From assembly GCF_000017245.1 (NCBI RefSeq), contig NC_009655.1, positions 744,001 to 808,000 of the forward strand: a DNA stretch of 64,000 nt, given 5' to 3'. The DNA is from Actinobacillus succinogenes 130Z. GTDB lineage: Bacteria; Pseudomonadota; Gammaproteobacteria; Enterobacterales; Pasteurellaceae. Numbering within the stretch: position 1 is the first letter of the stretch; each line of letters starts with the position of its first letter. Made by a program: the position numbers and the translations under genes. The notes under the pieces were generated by a model. That model was not told the origin of the DNA, did not search any database, and was given only the letters and a program-made list of their open reading frames with translations. Below are positions 44,351-52,994 of the stretch, piece by piece.

Positions 44351-44940
44351 CTGCGTTTTCTTCCTTTCTTATTTTGCGGGGCGTATTTGTGATAATACGG
44401 CTGCTTTTTGCCGGTTTCCGCTTTCTTTGTCTCGTGATGCTGAAAAAGTGCGGTATCATTTTTTGTCGGATCGAACAAAAATTGCGCAAATTCTTTCATT
44501 GCCCGCCGATATACGTCTCGTTTAAAGGAAATCACCTGACGTACGGGATACCAGAAACTGACCCAACGCCAGCCGTCGAATTCGGGAGATTTGGTGCGGT
44601 GCATATCGATTTCTTTTTCGTGACAAACTAACTGCAACAGAAACCAACGCTGTTTTTGCCCGATACACATCGGTTTGCTGTCGTGGCGTAACAACCGTTT
44701 CGGCAATTTATAACGCAACCATAACTTTGACGCATAAAGCACTCTGACATCTTTTTTTTGTAATCCTACCTCTTCGAATAATTCCCGAAACATCGCTTGT
44801 TCGGGCGTTTCGCCTTCATTGATGCCGCCTTGCGGAAATTGCCAAGAGTTTTGCCCGTACCTTTTTGCCCAAAGCACTTGCCCTTTGCGGTTGCAAATTA
44901 CAATGCCAACATTAGGACGGTAGCCATCGAAGTCGATCAC
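44347..44940 (-). CDS. rppH: RNA pyrophosphohydrolase
   Basis: Removes pyrophosphate from 5'-triphosphate mRNA ends and so starts RNase E-dependent decay. The 197-residue protein carries the Nudix box GGINEGETPEQAMFREL followed by FEEVGL. The start codon is GTG at 44940 (reads MIDFDGYRPNVGIVICN) with AAGGTG seven bases upstream. A basic C-terminal tail (NKKGRKRR) is present. It is first in rppH-TSUP-lgt-thyA(-tadA). Confidence 0.96.
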   Translation of the reverse strand: MIDFDGYRPNVGIVICNRKGQVLWAKRYGQNSWQFPQGGINEGETPEQAMFRELFEEVGLQKKDVRVLYASKLWLRYKLPKRLLRHDSKPMCIGQKQRWFLLQLVCHEKEIDMHRTKSPEFDGWRWVSFWYPVRQVISFKRDVYRRAMKEFAQFLFDPTKNDTALFQHHETKKAETGKKQPYYHKYAPQNKKGRKRR

Positions 44941-45525
44941 TATCGTTCACCTTAACTGTAAAAATTCATAAGTACGGATTATGTCACAGCAGGCGGATTT
45001 CTCCAATACTGTATGCGGTTTATCTGCCGTCATTCTTTCGAATTGTGGATAACTTTGGGGAAAATCCGATGACAGAAAATGACAACTTGCAATAAATTCA
45101 GAATATAACAAGGGTTACTCAGTTTCGCTGTTAAATTTAACGCGAAAATCGACCGCACTTTTTATGGGGAGATATGATGATGTTTTAAGCAAATTTTGTG
45201 CGGTTTATAGGGAGGATGATGTCTTTGCGAGTTATTCAGTTTTTTTGTGGATAACATTGTGGTTGAAATCGAAAAGAATGACGTAAAATGTCGTTAACCG
45301 AAAATATTTGTTTTTAAATATGAATAAAAATCAATAAGTTAAATTCAGTATGACGAGACGGGCGATTTTTATTTTTATCAGGGAAAAACGCAGGTTAAAA
45401 AATAACCGTTTTTTATGACGGGATTTTTATTCCTGCCGTACGGAAAAACTATCGCAAACGATTACGTTAACTGATACAATACGCCTCGAAATTTTACTCA
45501 CCTAATCTTTAGAAGGAAATTTACC
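44941..45525. other. 585-bp gene-free region with two perfect DnaA boxes
   Basis: No credible gene on either strand. Two copies of TGTGGATAA (the complement of TTATCCACA) lie in the same orientation at 45044-45052 and 45246-45254. An A/T-rich tract follows (about 45300-45350), and an uptake word lies near 45150. I see no GATC in the whole stretch. It also holds the promoters of rppH (left) and purM (right). Confidence 0.6.
45452..45467. promoter_or_regulatory. PurR operator upstream of purM
   Basis: TCGCAAACGATTACGT matches the PurR palindrome ACGCAAACGTTTGCGT in 13 of 16 positions. TACAAT at 45475-45480 is a plausible -10 just downstream. PurR with hypoxanthine or guanine represses purine synthesis genes, including purMN in E. 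coli. Confidence 0.72.
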
Positions 45526-46563
45526 GTGAGCAAACAATCTTTAAGTTATAAAGACGCGGGCGTCGATATTAACGCGGGTAATGAATTAGTCGAGCGCATT
45601 AAACCGCATGTGAAACGTACTACGCGTTCGGAAGTGATTGGCGGTTTAGGCGGTTTCGGTGCATTGTGCGCATTGCCGGCTAAATATAAAGAGCCCGTTC
45701 TGGTGTCCGGTACCGACGGGGTAGGTACAAAACTGCGCTTGGCGATTGACTTGAAGAAACATGATACTATCGGTATCGATTTGGTTGCTATGTGTGTAAA
45801 CGACTTAGTGGTGCAAGGTGCCGAACCGTTGTTTTTCTTAGATTATTACGCTACCGGTAAACTGGATGTGGACGTGGCCGCCGATGTGGTAAAAGGTATC
45901 GCGGAAGGTTGTGTGCAATCCAGTTGTGCTTTAGTCGGCGGCGAAACCGCAGAAATGCCGGGAATGTACCGTGAAGGCGATTACGATTTAGCGGGTTTCT
46001 GTGTCGGTGTGGTGGAAAAATCTAAAATTCTGGACGGTTCTAAAGTGCAGGCGGGTGATGCGTTAATTGCATTGGCTTCAAGCGGTCCGCATTCAAACGG
46101 TTATTCCTTGGTGCGTAAAGTGATCGAGGTCGCGGGCGTGAATCCGGCAACGGAACAATTAGCCGGTAAACCGTTGGCGGAACAGGTGTTGGCGCCGACT
46201 AAAATTTACGTAAAATCCGTGTTGGAATTAATTGAAAAAACCGATGTACACGCGATCGCCCATTTAACCGGCGGCGGTTTCTGGGAAAATATTCCGCGCG
46301 TGCTGCCTGAAAATGTAAAAGCGGTTATCGACGAAACCAGTTGGGACTGGCAACCGGTGTTCAAATGGTTGCAGGAACAAGGCAATATTACCCGTCACGA
46401 AATGTATCGCACCTTTAACTGCGGCGTAGGTATGGTGCTCGCCTTGCCTCAGGCGGAAGCGGACAAAGCCCTGGATATTTTACGTGCGGCAGGTGAAAAT
46501 GCCTGGTTAATCGGTCGGATTGAAGCGCTGAATGCCGGCGAACAACAAGTGATTATCCGTTAA
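45526..46563 (+). CDS. purM: Phosphoribosylformylglycinamidine cyclo-ligase (AIR synthetase)
   Basis: Closes the imidazole ring, making AIR from FGAM and ATP, step five of purine synthesis. The 345 residues begin at a GTG (reads MSKQSLSYKDAGVDINAG) after AAGGAAA. Motifs include VSGTDGVGTKLRLA, GGETAEMPGMY and LTGGGFWENIPR. purN follows 57 bp later. A PurR box lies 60-75 bp upstream. Confidence 0.98.
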   Translation: MSKQSLSYKDAGVDINAGNELVERIKPHVKRTTRSEVIGGLGGFGALCALPAKYKEPVLVSGTDGVGTKLRLAIDLKKHDTIGIDLVAMCVNDLVVQGAEPLFFLDYYATGKLDVDVAADVVKGIAEGCVQSSCALVGGETAEMPGMYREGDYDLAGFCVGVVEKSKILDGSKVQAGDALIALASSGPHSNGYSLVRKVIEVAGVNPATEQLAGKPLAEQVLAPTKIYVKSVLELIEKTDVHAIAHLTGGGFWENIPRVLPENVKAVIDETSWDWQPVFKWLQEQGNITRHEMYRTFNCGVGMVLALPQAEADKALDILRAAGENAWLIGRIEALNAGEQQVIIR

Positions 46564-46579
46564 TCGGTTATTAATTTAA

Positions 46580-46618
46580 CAAAGCCCGATCTCCTTGGAT
46601 TGGGCTTTTGGTTTTTAA
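46580..46618 (+). terminator. Hairpin between purM and purN
   Basis: AAAGCCC and GGGCTTT form the stem, with GATC/GGAT partly pairing inside, followed by TGGTTTTT. It could terminate purM transcripts and make purN expression partial; it ends 2 bp before the purN ATG. Confidence 0.7.
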
Positions 46619-46620
46619 CA

Positions 46621-47259
46621 ATGAAAAAAATTGTCGTATTAATTTCAGGAACAGGAACAAATTTACAGGCGATTATGGACGCTTGTGCAACGGCAGATAT
46701 TCATGCCGAAGTGGCGGCGGTGATCAGTAATCGGGCTTCCGCCTTCGGACTGGAGCGGGCAAAAACGGCGAAAATTCCCACCGCACTTTTTGAACGTCAG
46801 GATTTTGCCGATAACGGGGCGATGGATCGGGCTATCGGAGATTACATCGAAAAGATTGGTGCGGATTTAATTGTGTTGGCGGGGTATATGAAAATTCTGA
46901 GCGAAAGTTTCGTGACGCGCTTCGCGGGGAAAATTCTCAATATTCATCCGTCGTTATTACCGAAATACAAAGGGCTGCATACTTACCGGCAGGCACTGAA
47001 TGCCGGCGACAGCGAACACGGCACGACCGTGCATTTCGTTACGGCGGAGCTGGACAGCGGTGCGATTATCTTACAGGCGAAAGTGCCGATTTTTGCCGGC
47101 GATGACATTGCGGATATTGAGGCGCGGGTGAAAACGCAGGAATTACGCATTTATCCGTTGGCGGTAAAGTGGTTTATCGACGGTCGTTTGCAGGAAATCG
47201 ACGGCAAAGCCTATTTAGACGGCAAATTATTGCCGGAAAAGGGTTATGCCGACGAATAA
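46621..47259 (+). CDS. purN: Folate-dependent phosphoribosylglycinamide formyltransferase
   Basis: Formylates GAR using 10-formyl-tetrahydrofolate. The ATG at 46621 (MKKIVVLISGTGTNLQAIM) gives 212 residues; the longer frame reads through the terminator hairpin and is rejected. Catalytic Asn-His in ILNIHPSLLP and Asp in ELDSGAIILQ are present. No strong ribosome site is seen because the T-rich terminator end abuts the ATG. Confidence 0.96.
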   Translation: MKKIVVLISGTGTNLQAIMDACATADIHAEVAAVISNRASAFGLERAKTAKIPTALFERQDFADNGAMDRAIGDYIEKIGADLIVLAGYMKILSESFVTRFAGKILNIHPSLLPKYKGLHTYRQALNAGDSEHGTTVHFVTAELDSGAIILQAKVPIFAGDDIADIEARVKTQELRIYPLAVKWFIDGRLQEIDGKAYLDGKLLPEKGYADE

Positions 47260-47343
47260 TTTCATAAAGTGCGGTCATTTTTCACAAGATTTTTGATATA
47301 GTAATAAAGCTTTTGATTACTAACCTCTGGAGAACGCATCGGT

Positions 47344-47883
47344 ATGGAAAAAATCATCATTGATGAAGACCAGTTTATGCGCACTATTTCACGAATTTCC
47401 CATGAAATTATTGAGAAACATAAGAATTTAAACGATCTGGTAATTGTGGGAATTAAACGCCGCGGCGCGGAGATTGCCGAATTAGTTAAACGGAAAATCA
47501 ACGAGTTGACCGGTTCTCGAATTCCTTCTATCGATTTGGATATTACCTTTTATCGCGATGATTTGGAATATGCCGAACCGAACAGTCAATCGCCGGTATA
47601 TAACGGTTCTTCCGATTTCATCAGCGTACAGAATAAAACCGTGATTTTGGTGGATGACGTCCTGTTTACCGGCAGAACCATTCGGGCCGCACTGGATGCT
47701 TTAGTGGATTTCGGACGCGCTTCTAAGGTGGAACTGGTGATTTTTGTGGATCGCGGTCATCGCGAGTTGCCGATCCGAGCCGATTATGTGGGGAAAAACG
47801 TGCCGACCAGCCGTAGCGAAAAAGTGCAGGTTCGCACTATGAAATTTGACGGCTGTTATGAAGTGGCTTTATTATCGAAATAA
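47344..47883 (+). CDS. pyrR: PyrR, pyr regulator and uracil phosphoribosyltransferase
   Basis: The 179-residue protein has the PRPP loop ILVDDVLFTGRTIRAA and the PyrR-specific VDRGHRELPIRADYVGKNVPTSR, which sets it apart from hypoxanthine phosphoribosyltransferase. In Bacillus PyrR binds pyr mRNA in response to UMP and also makes UMP from uracil. It stands alone here with no pyr genes beside it, and I see no pyr-type antiterminator leader in the 84 bp upstream. An uptake word (about 47265) follows purN. Confidence 0.92.
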   Translation: MEKIIIDEDQFMRTISRISHEIIEKHKNLNDLVIVGIKRRGAEIAELVKRKINELTGSRIPSIDLDITFYRDDLEYAEPNSQSPVYNGSSDFISVQNKTVILVDDVLFTGRTIRAALDALVDFGRASKVELVIFVDRGHRELPIRADYVGKNVPTSRSEKVQVRTMKFDGCYEVALLSK

Positions 47884-47946
47884 GGAACTTTTTTAATCGT
47901 ATTCTTCTCTAATAAGCAAATTTATTAAACTTAATCTGGATAATAT

Positions 47947-48900
47947 ATGAAATTAGGATCTTTAAAAGCGATTGCCCTTGCCGCAATGGGATTGTTTGTC
48001 ATTTCAAGCGGTGCGCAAGCCGTTAAAGTCGAACAAGTGGTGGCGACAGTGAACGGCGAACCTATTTTAGAAAGTCAACTGCAACGGGTAATGGGAAAGC
48101 GGGCAAATACCGAGAGTAATCGTCGTGTCGCCGTGGATAAAATCATCGATGATATGCTGGTGCAAAAAGCCGTGAAAGAATCCGGGGTAAAAGTGAATCC
48201 CGCTCAGGTAAACCAAATTGTACATAATATTGCGGATCAGAACGGATTAACTTATGGGCAATTACTGGATGCCCTGGATTATCAGGGAATCAGTCTGTCT
48301 CAATTCAAGGCAAATATTTCCAATCAAATTCTGATGGCGGAAGTGCGTAATCGGAGCATTGGCAAAGGTGTGGATGTAAGTCGCGAACAGGTGGAAGAGT
48401 TAAGTCGCAAAATGTTGCAACAGGCGAAAGCCGGCGGTAATCCGAAAGCGATCACCGCTACCCAATATAAAGCCCGTCATATTCTGCTGAAACTGACCCC
48501 GTTGCTGAACGATGCACAGGCAAAGGCGCAACTGACCCAAATTCGGGCGGATATTCAATCCGGTAAAACCACCTTTGCGGAAGCGGCGAAAAACTATTCG
48601 AAAGATTATCTTTCCGGTGCCAACGGCGGCGATTTGGGATTTGCATTCCCGGAGAATTATGTGCCGGAATTCGCCAAAATGATGACAACAGCCAAACAAG
48701 GCGTGATTTCCGCGCCGTTTAAAACCGAATTCGGCTGGCACATTCTGGAAGTGACGGATACCCGGCAAGGGGATATAACGGATGTCGCTTACCGCCAAAA
48801 AGCGTATGAAACGTTGGTTAACGAACAGCTTCGTGAGTATTCGAAAGACTGGGTTAAAGCGTTACGCAAACATGCGGAAATCAAATACTTAGTTCAATAG
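47947..48900 (+). CDS. surA: Periplasmic chaperone SurA, single-parvulin form
   Basis: Outer-membrane-protein chaperone. The 317 residues comprise a signal peptide (to SSGAQAV), the N-terminal SurA chaperone domain (VVATVNGEPILESQLQRVMG), one parvulin PPIase domain (KARHILLKLTPLL ... GGDLGFAFPENYVPEFAK ... FGWHILEVTDTR) and a C-terminal helix. E. coli SurA has two parvulin domains; this shorter form is like that of H. influenzae. rsmA follows, keeping the surA-(pdxA)-rsmA-apaH order without pdxA. Confidence 0.94.
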   Translation: MKLGSLKAIALAAMGLFVISSGAQAVKVEQVVATVNGEPILESQLQRVMGKRANTESNRRVAVDKIIDDMLVQKAVKESGVKVNPAQVNQIVHNIADQNGLTYGQLLDALDYQGISLSQFKANISNQILMAEVRNRSIGKGVDVSREQVEELSRKMLQQAKAGGNPKAITATQYKARHILLKLTPLLNDAQAKAQLTQIRADIQSGKTTFAEAAKNYSKDYLSGANGGDLGFAFPENYVPEFAKMMTTAKQGVISAPFKTEFGWHILEVTDTRQGDITDVAYRQKAYETLVNEQLREYSKDWVKALRKHAEIKYLVQ

Positions 48901-48973
48901 TTTAATCAGGTTACTTAATTAAATCCGGGGTTTGTCTATAACAGCTAAGCAGGCCCTATTGAATGAATTTTCC

Positions 48974-49000
48974 GTGGGCGGTTTCGCCCACTCTTTTTTA
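48974..49000 (+). terminator. Terminator between surA and rsmA
   Basis: GTGGGCG and CGCCCAC pair around GTTT and are followed by TCTTTTTTA. It ends 18 bp before the rsmA ATG. Confidence 0.88.
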
Positions 49001-49018
49001 TTTTTAAGCATAATTATT

Positions 49019-49885
49019 ATGAGTAATTCCAAACGACACCTGGGACATACCGCCCGCAAACGCTTCGGGCAAAACTTTTTACATGATGACAATGTCATTC
49101 AGAGCATTGTCGCGGCGATTTATCCGCAGAAAGGGCAATTTTTAGTGGAAATCGGACCCGGTTTAGGCGCGTTAACCGAACCGGTTGCCGACCGGCTAGA
49201 ACGTTTAACCGTGGTGGAACTGGACCGCGATTTGGCAGAACGTTTACGCCATCATCCGTTTTTACATCAAAAACTGAATGTGATCGAAGCCGACGCCATG
49301 CAATTCGATTTCGGCAAATTATACGCAGATGCAAATCTCGCTGAGCAAGGACAGAAATTACGGGTGTTCGGTAATCTTCCGTACAACATTTCCACGCCGT
49401 TAATTTTCCATTTGCTGAAGTTTTACGACAAAATTCAGGATATGCACTTTATGCTGCAAAAAGAAGTGGTGAAACGTTTGTGTGCGGCGCCAAACAGTAA
49501 GGCGTATGGTCGTCTGACCATTATGACCCAATATTTTTGTCAGGTGATGCCGGTGCTGGAAGTACCGCCGACGGCATTCAAACCGGCGCCGAAAGTGGAT
49601 TCCGCCGTGGTACGTTTGATTCCGCACAAAACGTTACCGCACCCGGCGAAAGATTTATATTGGCTGAACCGCGTTACCAGCCAAGCGTTCAACCAACGTC
49701 GTAAAACCTTGCGCAATGCGCTTTCGACACTCTTTTCGCCTGAAAATCTGACCGCACTTGGCGTAGATTTAACCGCTCGCGCGGAAAATCTCACCATTGC
49801 CGATTACGTTCGGCTGGCAGACTGGCTGTATGATAATCCGCCGGCGGAGGCGAACGCAAACCAACTAATTGAAGAGACGGAATGA
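49019..49885 (+). CDS. rsmA: 16S rRNA (adenine(1518)-N6/adenine(1519)-N6)-dimethyltransferase
   Basis: Dimethylates the two adjacent adenines of helix 45 in 16S rRNA (KsgA). The ATG at 49019 (MSNSKRHLGHTARKRFGQ) gives 288 residues; the longer frame crosses a terminator. SAM motif VEIGPGLGALT and catalytic NLPYNIST are present. An uptake word (49751) encodes LTAL near the C-terminus. Confidence 0.97.
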   Translation: MSNSKRHLGHTARKRFGQNFLHDDNVIQSIVAAIYPQKGQFLVEIGPGLGALTEPVADRLERLTVVELDRDLAERLRHHPFLHQKLNVIEADAMQFDFGKLYADANLAEQGQKLRVFGNLPYNISTPLIFHLLKFYDKIQDMHFMLQKEVVKRLCAAPNSKAYGRLTIMTQYFCQVMPVLEVPPTAFKPAPKVDSAVVRLIPHKTLPHPAKDLYWLNRVTSQAFNQRRKTLRNALSTLFSPENLTALGVDLTARAENLTIADYVRLADWLYDNPPAEANANQLIEETE

Positions 49886-49962
49886 TCCGTCAGGACAGCG
49901 TTACCTGCCCGTATTTTATGCACCTAAACCCCGTTGTTTTACGGAAAACCAGAGAATAAATC

Positions 49963-50790
49963 ATGTCCACCTACTTTGTCGGCGATTTGCACGGCTGTTT
50001 TGATGAACTGCAAAAACTGCTTGAACGGGTTCGGTTTGATCCTGTAAAAGACAAGCTTTATTTCACCGGCGATTTAATTGCCCGCGGCGAAAAATCGCTG
50101 GAATGCCTGCGTTTTGTGAAAAATCTCGGCACATCGGCGCAGACGGTGTTGGGCAATCATGATTTACATTTGCTGGCTTGTGCTTACGGTATTAAAAAAG
50201 TCAAAACGCGGGATAATCTGACCGCACTTTTCGCCGCACCGGATTTTGACGAATTAATGGATTGGTTGCGTCAGCAGCCGTTATTGGTGCATAACGATCA
50301 TTTCAATTTCAGTTTGGTGCATGCCGGCATTTCACCGGATTGGGATATGGCGACGGCACAGGCTTGTGCGCGAGAAGTGGAGGCGGTGCTGCGACAAGGG
50401 GATTACCGCGCGTTATTACGTCAAATGTACGACAGCCGTCCCGAACGCTGGTCGTCGGATTTACAGGGCATCGAACGTTTGCGTTACAGTATTAATGTCT
50501 TCACCCGAATGCGTTTTTGTTATGCGGATCATCGCTTGGATTTCGATTGTAAATTACCGTTGGAGCAGGCGCCGTCGGAATTAATGCCTTGGTTCGCCTG
50601 CGATAATCCGTTGTTTAAAACGGAAAATATTATTTTCGGGCATTGGGCAAGTTTGGTTGATTGCCCGACGCCGGGCAATATTTATGCGTTGGATACGGGC
50701 TGTGCCTGGGGGAATCGCATGACATTGTTGCGATGGGACGACAAGCGGATTTTCAGCCAAAGTGCGGTCAAAAAAACAGGAGTTTTTTAA
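49963..50790 (+). CDS. apaH: Bis(5'-nucleosyl)-tetraphosphatase, symmetrical
   Basis: Hydrolyses Ap4A to two ADP, and removes Np4 caps from RNA. The 275-residue metallophosphatase has GDLHGCFDELQ, FTGDLIARGEKS and LGNHDLHLLA. Its stop overlaps the start of the next gene (TAATG). Two uptake words are in frame (50220, LTAL; 50759, SAVK near the C-terminus). Confidence 0.96.
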   Translation: MSTYFVGDLHGCFDELQKLLERVRFDPVKDKLYFTGDLIARGEKSLECLRFVKNLGTSAQTVLGNHDLHLLACAYGIKKVKTRDNLTALFAAPDFDELMDWLRQQPLLVHNDHFNFSLVHAGISPDWDMATAQACAREVEAVLRQGDYRALLRQMYDSRPERWSSDLQGIERLRYSINVFTRMRFCYADHRLDFDCKLPLEQAPSELMPWFACDNPLFKTENIIFGHWASLVDCPTPGNIYALDTGCAWGNRMTLLRWDDKRIFSQSAVKKTGVF

Positions 50791-51407
50791 TGATTTCTCC
50801 CGCTGCCTGTGATGTTTTCAATATTCCTTTTTTCCAATTTTCTCAACTGAAAAAATATTGTCCTGAAGATATTCCTCGTATTAAAGCCGATTACAAATAT
50901 CAGTGGAATGAGTGGAAAAATACGATTTTGCAGGTGTCAAAACAGCTTGGTGCCTCTTTTGCCGAACCTCATATTGAAAAATGGTGTAACGGTTGGCAGG
51001 TGCGCGCTCATTTCTTCGCTTATTTCAAATATGAGTTCAATAAAAATTCCGCCGCCATTTTGTCCGTATTGCTGAATCGTCGCCGTTTACAGGCGAGTCT
51101 GGATTGGCATTGTTATCGAGCGGATCGTTCGCAAATCAGTCTTCGCCAATACAATCAATGGTTGCAGGATTTCGATTTTCAGCGGTTTGCCGATTTTGAA
51201 ATCTGGCGCGGCGATGAAAGCGAATATGCGGATTTTTCTCAGGTAAAACAAATGACGCCGACGGATCTGAATTTGCGTTCCGACGAAGATTTTTGGTGCA
51301 TTGGTAAAAATGTTGAAAAAAACGATTTAGCGCATATCGACGCGGTTGAATTTATTGTACGAACCCTGCGGGAATTATCGCCGTTGTATGAAAAATGTCA
51401 TCGATAA
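50790..51407 (+). CDS. HI_0552-family protein of unknown function
   Basis: A 205-residue protein starting at the ATG that overlaps the apaH stop. No signal peptide or membrane segment. It is rich in aromatic residues (HFFAYFKYEFNKN, LDWHCYRADR, EDFWCIGKN) and in length and position corresponds to the Haemophilus gene following apaH (HI0552). The function is unknown; translational coupling with apaH is the only clue. Naming the family relies on my recollection of gene order. Confidence 0.8.
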   Translation: MISPAACDVFNIPFFQFSQLKKYCPEDIPRIKADYKYQWNEWKNTILQVSKQLGASFAEPHIEKWCNGWQVRAHFFAYFKYEFNKNSAAILSVLLNRRRLQASLDWHCYRADRSQISLRQYNQWLQDFDFQRFADFEIWRGDESEYADFSQVKQMTPTDLNLRSDEDFWCIGKNVEKNDLAHIDAVEFIVRTLRELSPLYEKCHR

Positions 51408-51553
51408 AACTTCACTGAAAATAACCGCACTTTAACCCGATAAAGTCATTTTATTTTCTTGAATTCTGCGTTATTCTTGCATTCAGTTCATCCTGCCTGC
51501 AGCCCTGAACTTAAATATAACAAGTTTTGTTTGTTTACTGTTAAGGATTCTCC

Positions 51554-52657
51554 ATGAAAAAACTCGTTTTAGCTACCGCCTTTTCTGCGGTTGCCGCATT
51601 TACGCAAGCGCAAACTTTACCTAATCAAAACAGCACAATTCATACTTACGAATTCACTCAAAGCTACGATCTGCAAGTACCGAAAGGTTCGAGCGGCACA
51701 ACCAAATTGTGGGTGCCGTTACCTTTCAGCAATGACTACCAAAATGTGAAATCGGTCGAATTCGACGGCAACTATCAACAAGCCTACATTACGGAAAACA
51801 ATCAATACGGCGCAAAAACCTTATTTGCGACCTGGGATAAGGATGCGGTTAAACGCGCTTTAAACGTTAAACTGATCGTTGAAACCAAAGATCGCGAACC
51901 GATGAAACAGGGCTTGTTAAAAGATTATCAAGTCCCTGAAAAAATTGAATATTCCGTAGATGTACAGCAATATTTGAAACCGACTTTGCATATTAAAACC
52001 GACGGCATTGTGAAACAGTTCGCCGATAAAATTGTGGCTAACGAAGCCAATCCGTTAAAGAAAGCGGCGTTGATTCACCAATGGATCGTAAACAATATGG
52101 AACGGGATAATTCCGTATTGGGCTGCGGTAACGGCGACGTAGAAAAAATGCTCGCCGGCGGTGAGTTAAAAGGCAAATGTACCGATATTAATTCCGTATT
52201 CGTAGCATTGGCGCGCGCATCCGGTATTCCCGCCCGTGAAGTGTTCGGTATCCGTTTAGGTCAAGCGGTGAAAATGGGCGCATATTCCAAATCCGCTTTC
52301 GGTAGTGCGAAAGATAAGGTCGCTAACGAAAACGGCGGGCAACATTGTCGTGCGGAATTCTATTTGGCAGGCTTCGGCTGGGTGCCGGTGGATTCCGCAG
52401 ACGTGGCGAAATACCGTTTAACGGAGAAAAAATCCGTGGAAGATGAGGGCACGAAAGCGGTTTCCGACTATTTATTCGGTAACTGGGAAGCCAACTGGAT
52501 GGGCTTTAACCATGCACGGGATTTCAACTTATATCCGATGCCGGAACTCGCCCCGCTCAATAATTTCGGTTATCCCTATGCGGAAGTGGGCGGCGATCCG
52601 TTAAATTCTTATGATGCTGAAGAGTTCGGTTATGAATTCACCTCAAAAGAGCTCTAA
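51554..52657 (+). CDS. Exported transglutaminase-like (papain-fold) protein
   Basis: A 367-residue protein with a signal peptide (MKKLVLATAFSAVAAFTQAQ), an N-terminal beta domain and a transglutaminase-like core. The Cys-His-Asp triad is visible: Cys in GGELKGKCTDINSVF (~207), His in GGQHCRAEFYLAG (~264) and Asp in WVPVDSADV (~279). Such bacterial proteins are usually proteases or peptidases, not crosslinking enzymes. Its 3' end overlaps the MerT-like gene by 26 bp, and a MerP-like gene follows, so the three form an operon. Function is unknown; the partners suggest a metal-linked periplasmic process. Confidence 0.88.
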   Translation: MKKLVLATAFSAVAAFTQAQTLPNQNSTIHTYEFTQSYDLQVPKGSSGTTKLWVPLPFSNDYQNVKSVEFDGNYQQAYITENNQYGAKTLFATWDKDAVKRALNVKLIVETKDREPMKQGLLKDYQVPEKIEYSVDVQQYLKPTLHIKTDGIVKQFADKIVANEANPLKKAALIHQWIVNNMERDNSVLGCGNGDVEKMLAGGELKGKCTDINSVFVALARASGIPAREVFGIRLGQAVKMGAYSKSAFGSAKDKVANENGGQHCRAEFYLAGFGWVPVDSADVAKYRLTEKKSVEDEGTKAVSDYLFGNWEANWMGFNHARDFNLYPMPELAPLNNFGYPYAEVGGDPLNSYDAEEFGYEFTSKEL

Positions 52658-52994
52658 TCGTACTTTTTGGGCGATTTGTGCCACGGCGGTCAGTGCTGCC
52701 GTGGCGTCTACGCTCTGTTGCATTGCGCCGCTGATTTATCTGGTCTTCGGTATTTCAAGCGGTTGGCTGGTCAGCCTGAATGAGCTTGCTTTTTTACAGA
52801 TTCCTATGCTGATGATTTCTTTAGGGGCTTTCGGTTACGGGTTCTGGTTACTGAATTTTTCTAACAAAATTATCTGCACCAAATATCTCTCGCGCAGGAC
52901 ATTGCAAATTTTGTATTGGATTATGGCGATAGTGATTTTGTTCTTTTTAACTTATCCTTATGTACTGCCTTATATTTTGGAACTGACAGAATGA
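52632..52994 (+). CDS. MerT-like inner-membrane metal transporter
   Basis: A 120-residue protein with three hydrophobic segments. The first carries the vicinal cysteines in STLCCIAPLIYLVFG, the hallmark of MerT, and another Cys lies in KIICTKYLSRR in the cytoplasmic loop. MerT takes Hg(II) from periplasmic MerP into the cytoplasm. No merR or merA is nearby, so mercury detoxification is unlikely; another thiophilic or transition metal is possible. The start is the ATG at 52632 inside the transglutaminase gene. Confidence 0.85.
   Translation: MNSPQKSSNRTFWAICATAVSAAVASTLCCIAPLIYLVFGISSGWLVSLNELAFLQIPMLMISLGAFGYGFWLLNFSNKIICTKYLSRRTLQILYWIMAIVILFFLTYPYVLPYILELTE

Noticed and set aside
44941..45525. 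Chromosomal origin of replication
   Set aside because: Only two DnaA boxes, no GATC sites, and neighbours (rppH, purM) that are not typical of oriC.
47344..47883. Hypoxanthine phosphoribosyltransferase (hpt)
   Set aside because: The motif VDRGHRELPIRADYVGKN is specific to PyrR.
50661..50789. Longer N-terminus for the gene after apaH
   Set aside because: It would overlap apaH by 130 bp in another frame; the ATG at 50790 overlapping the stop is the better start.
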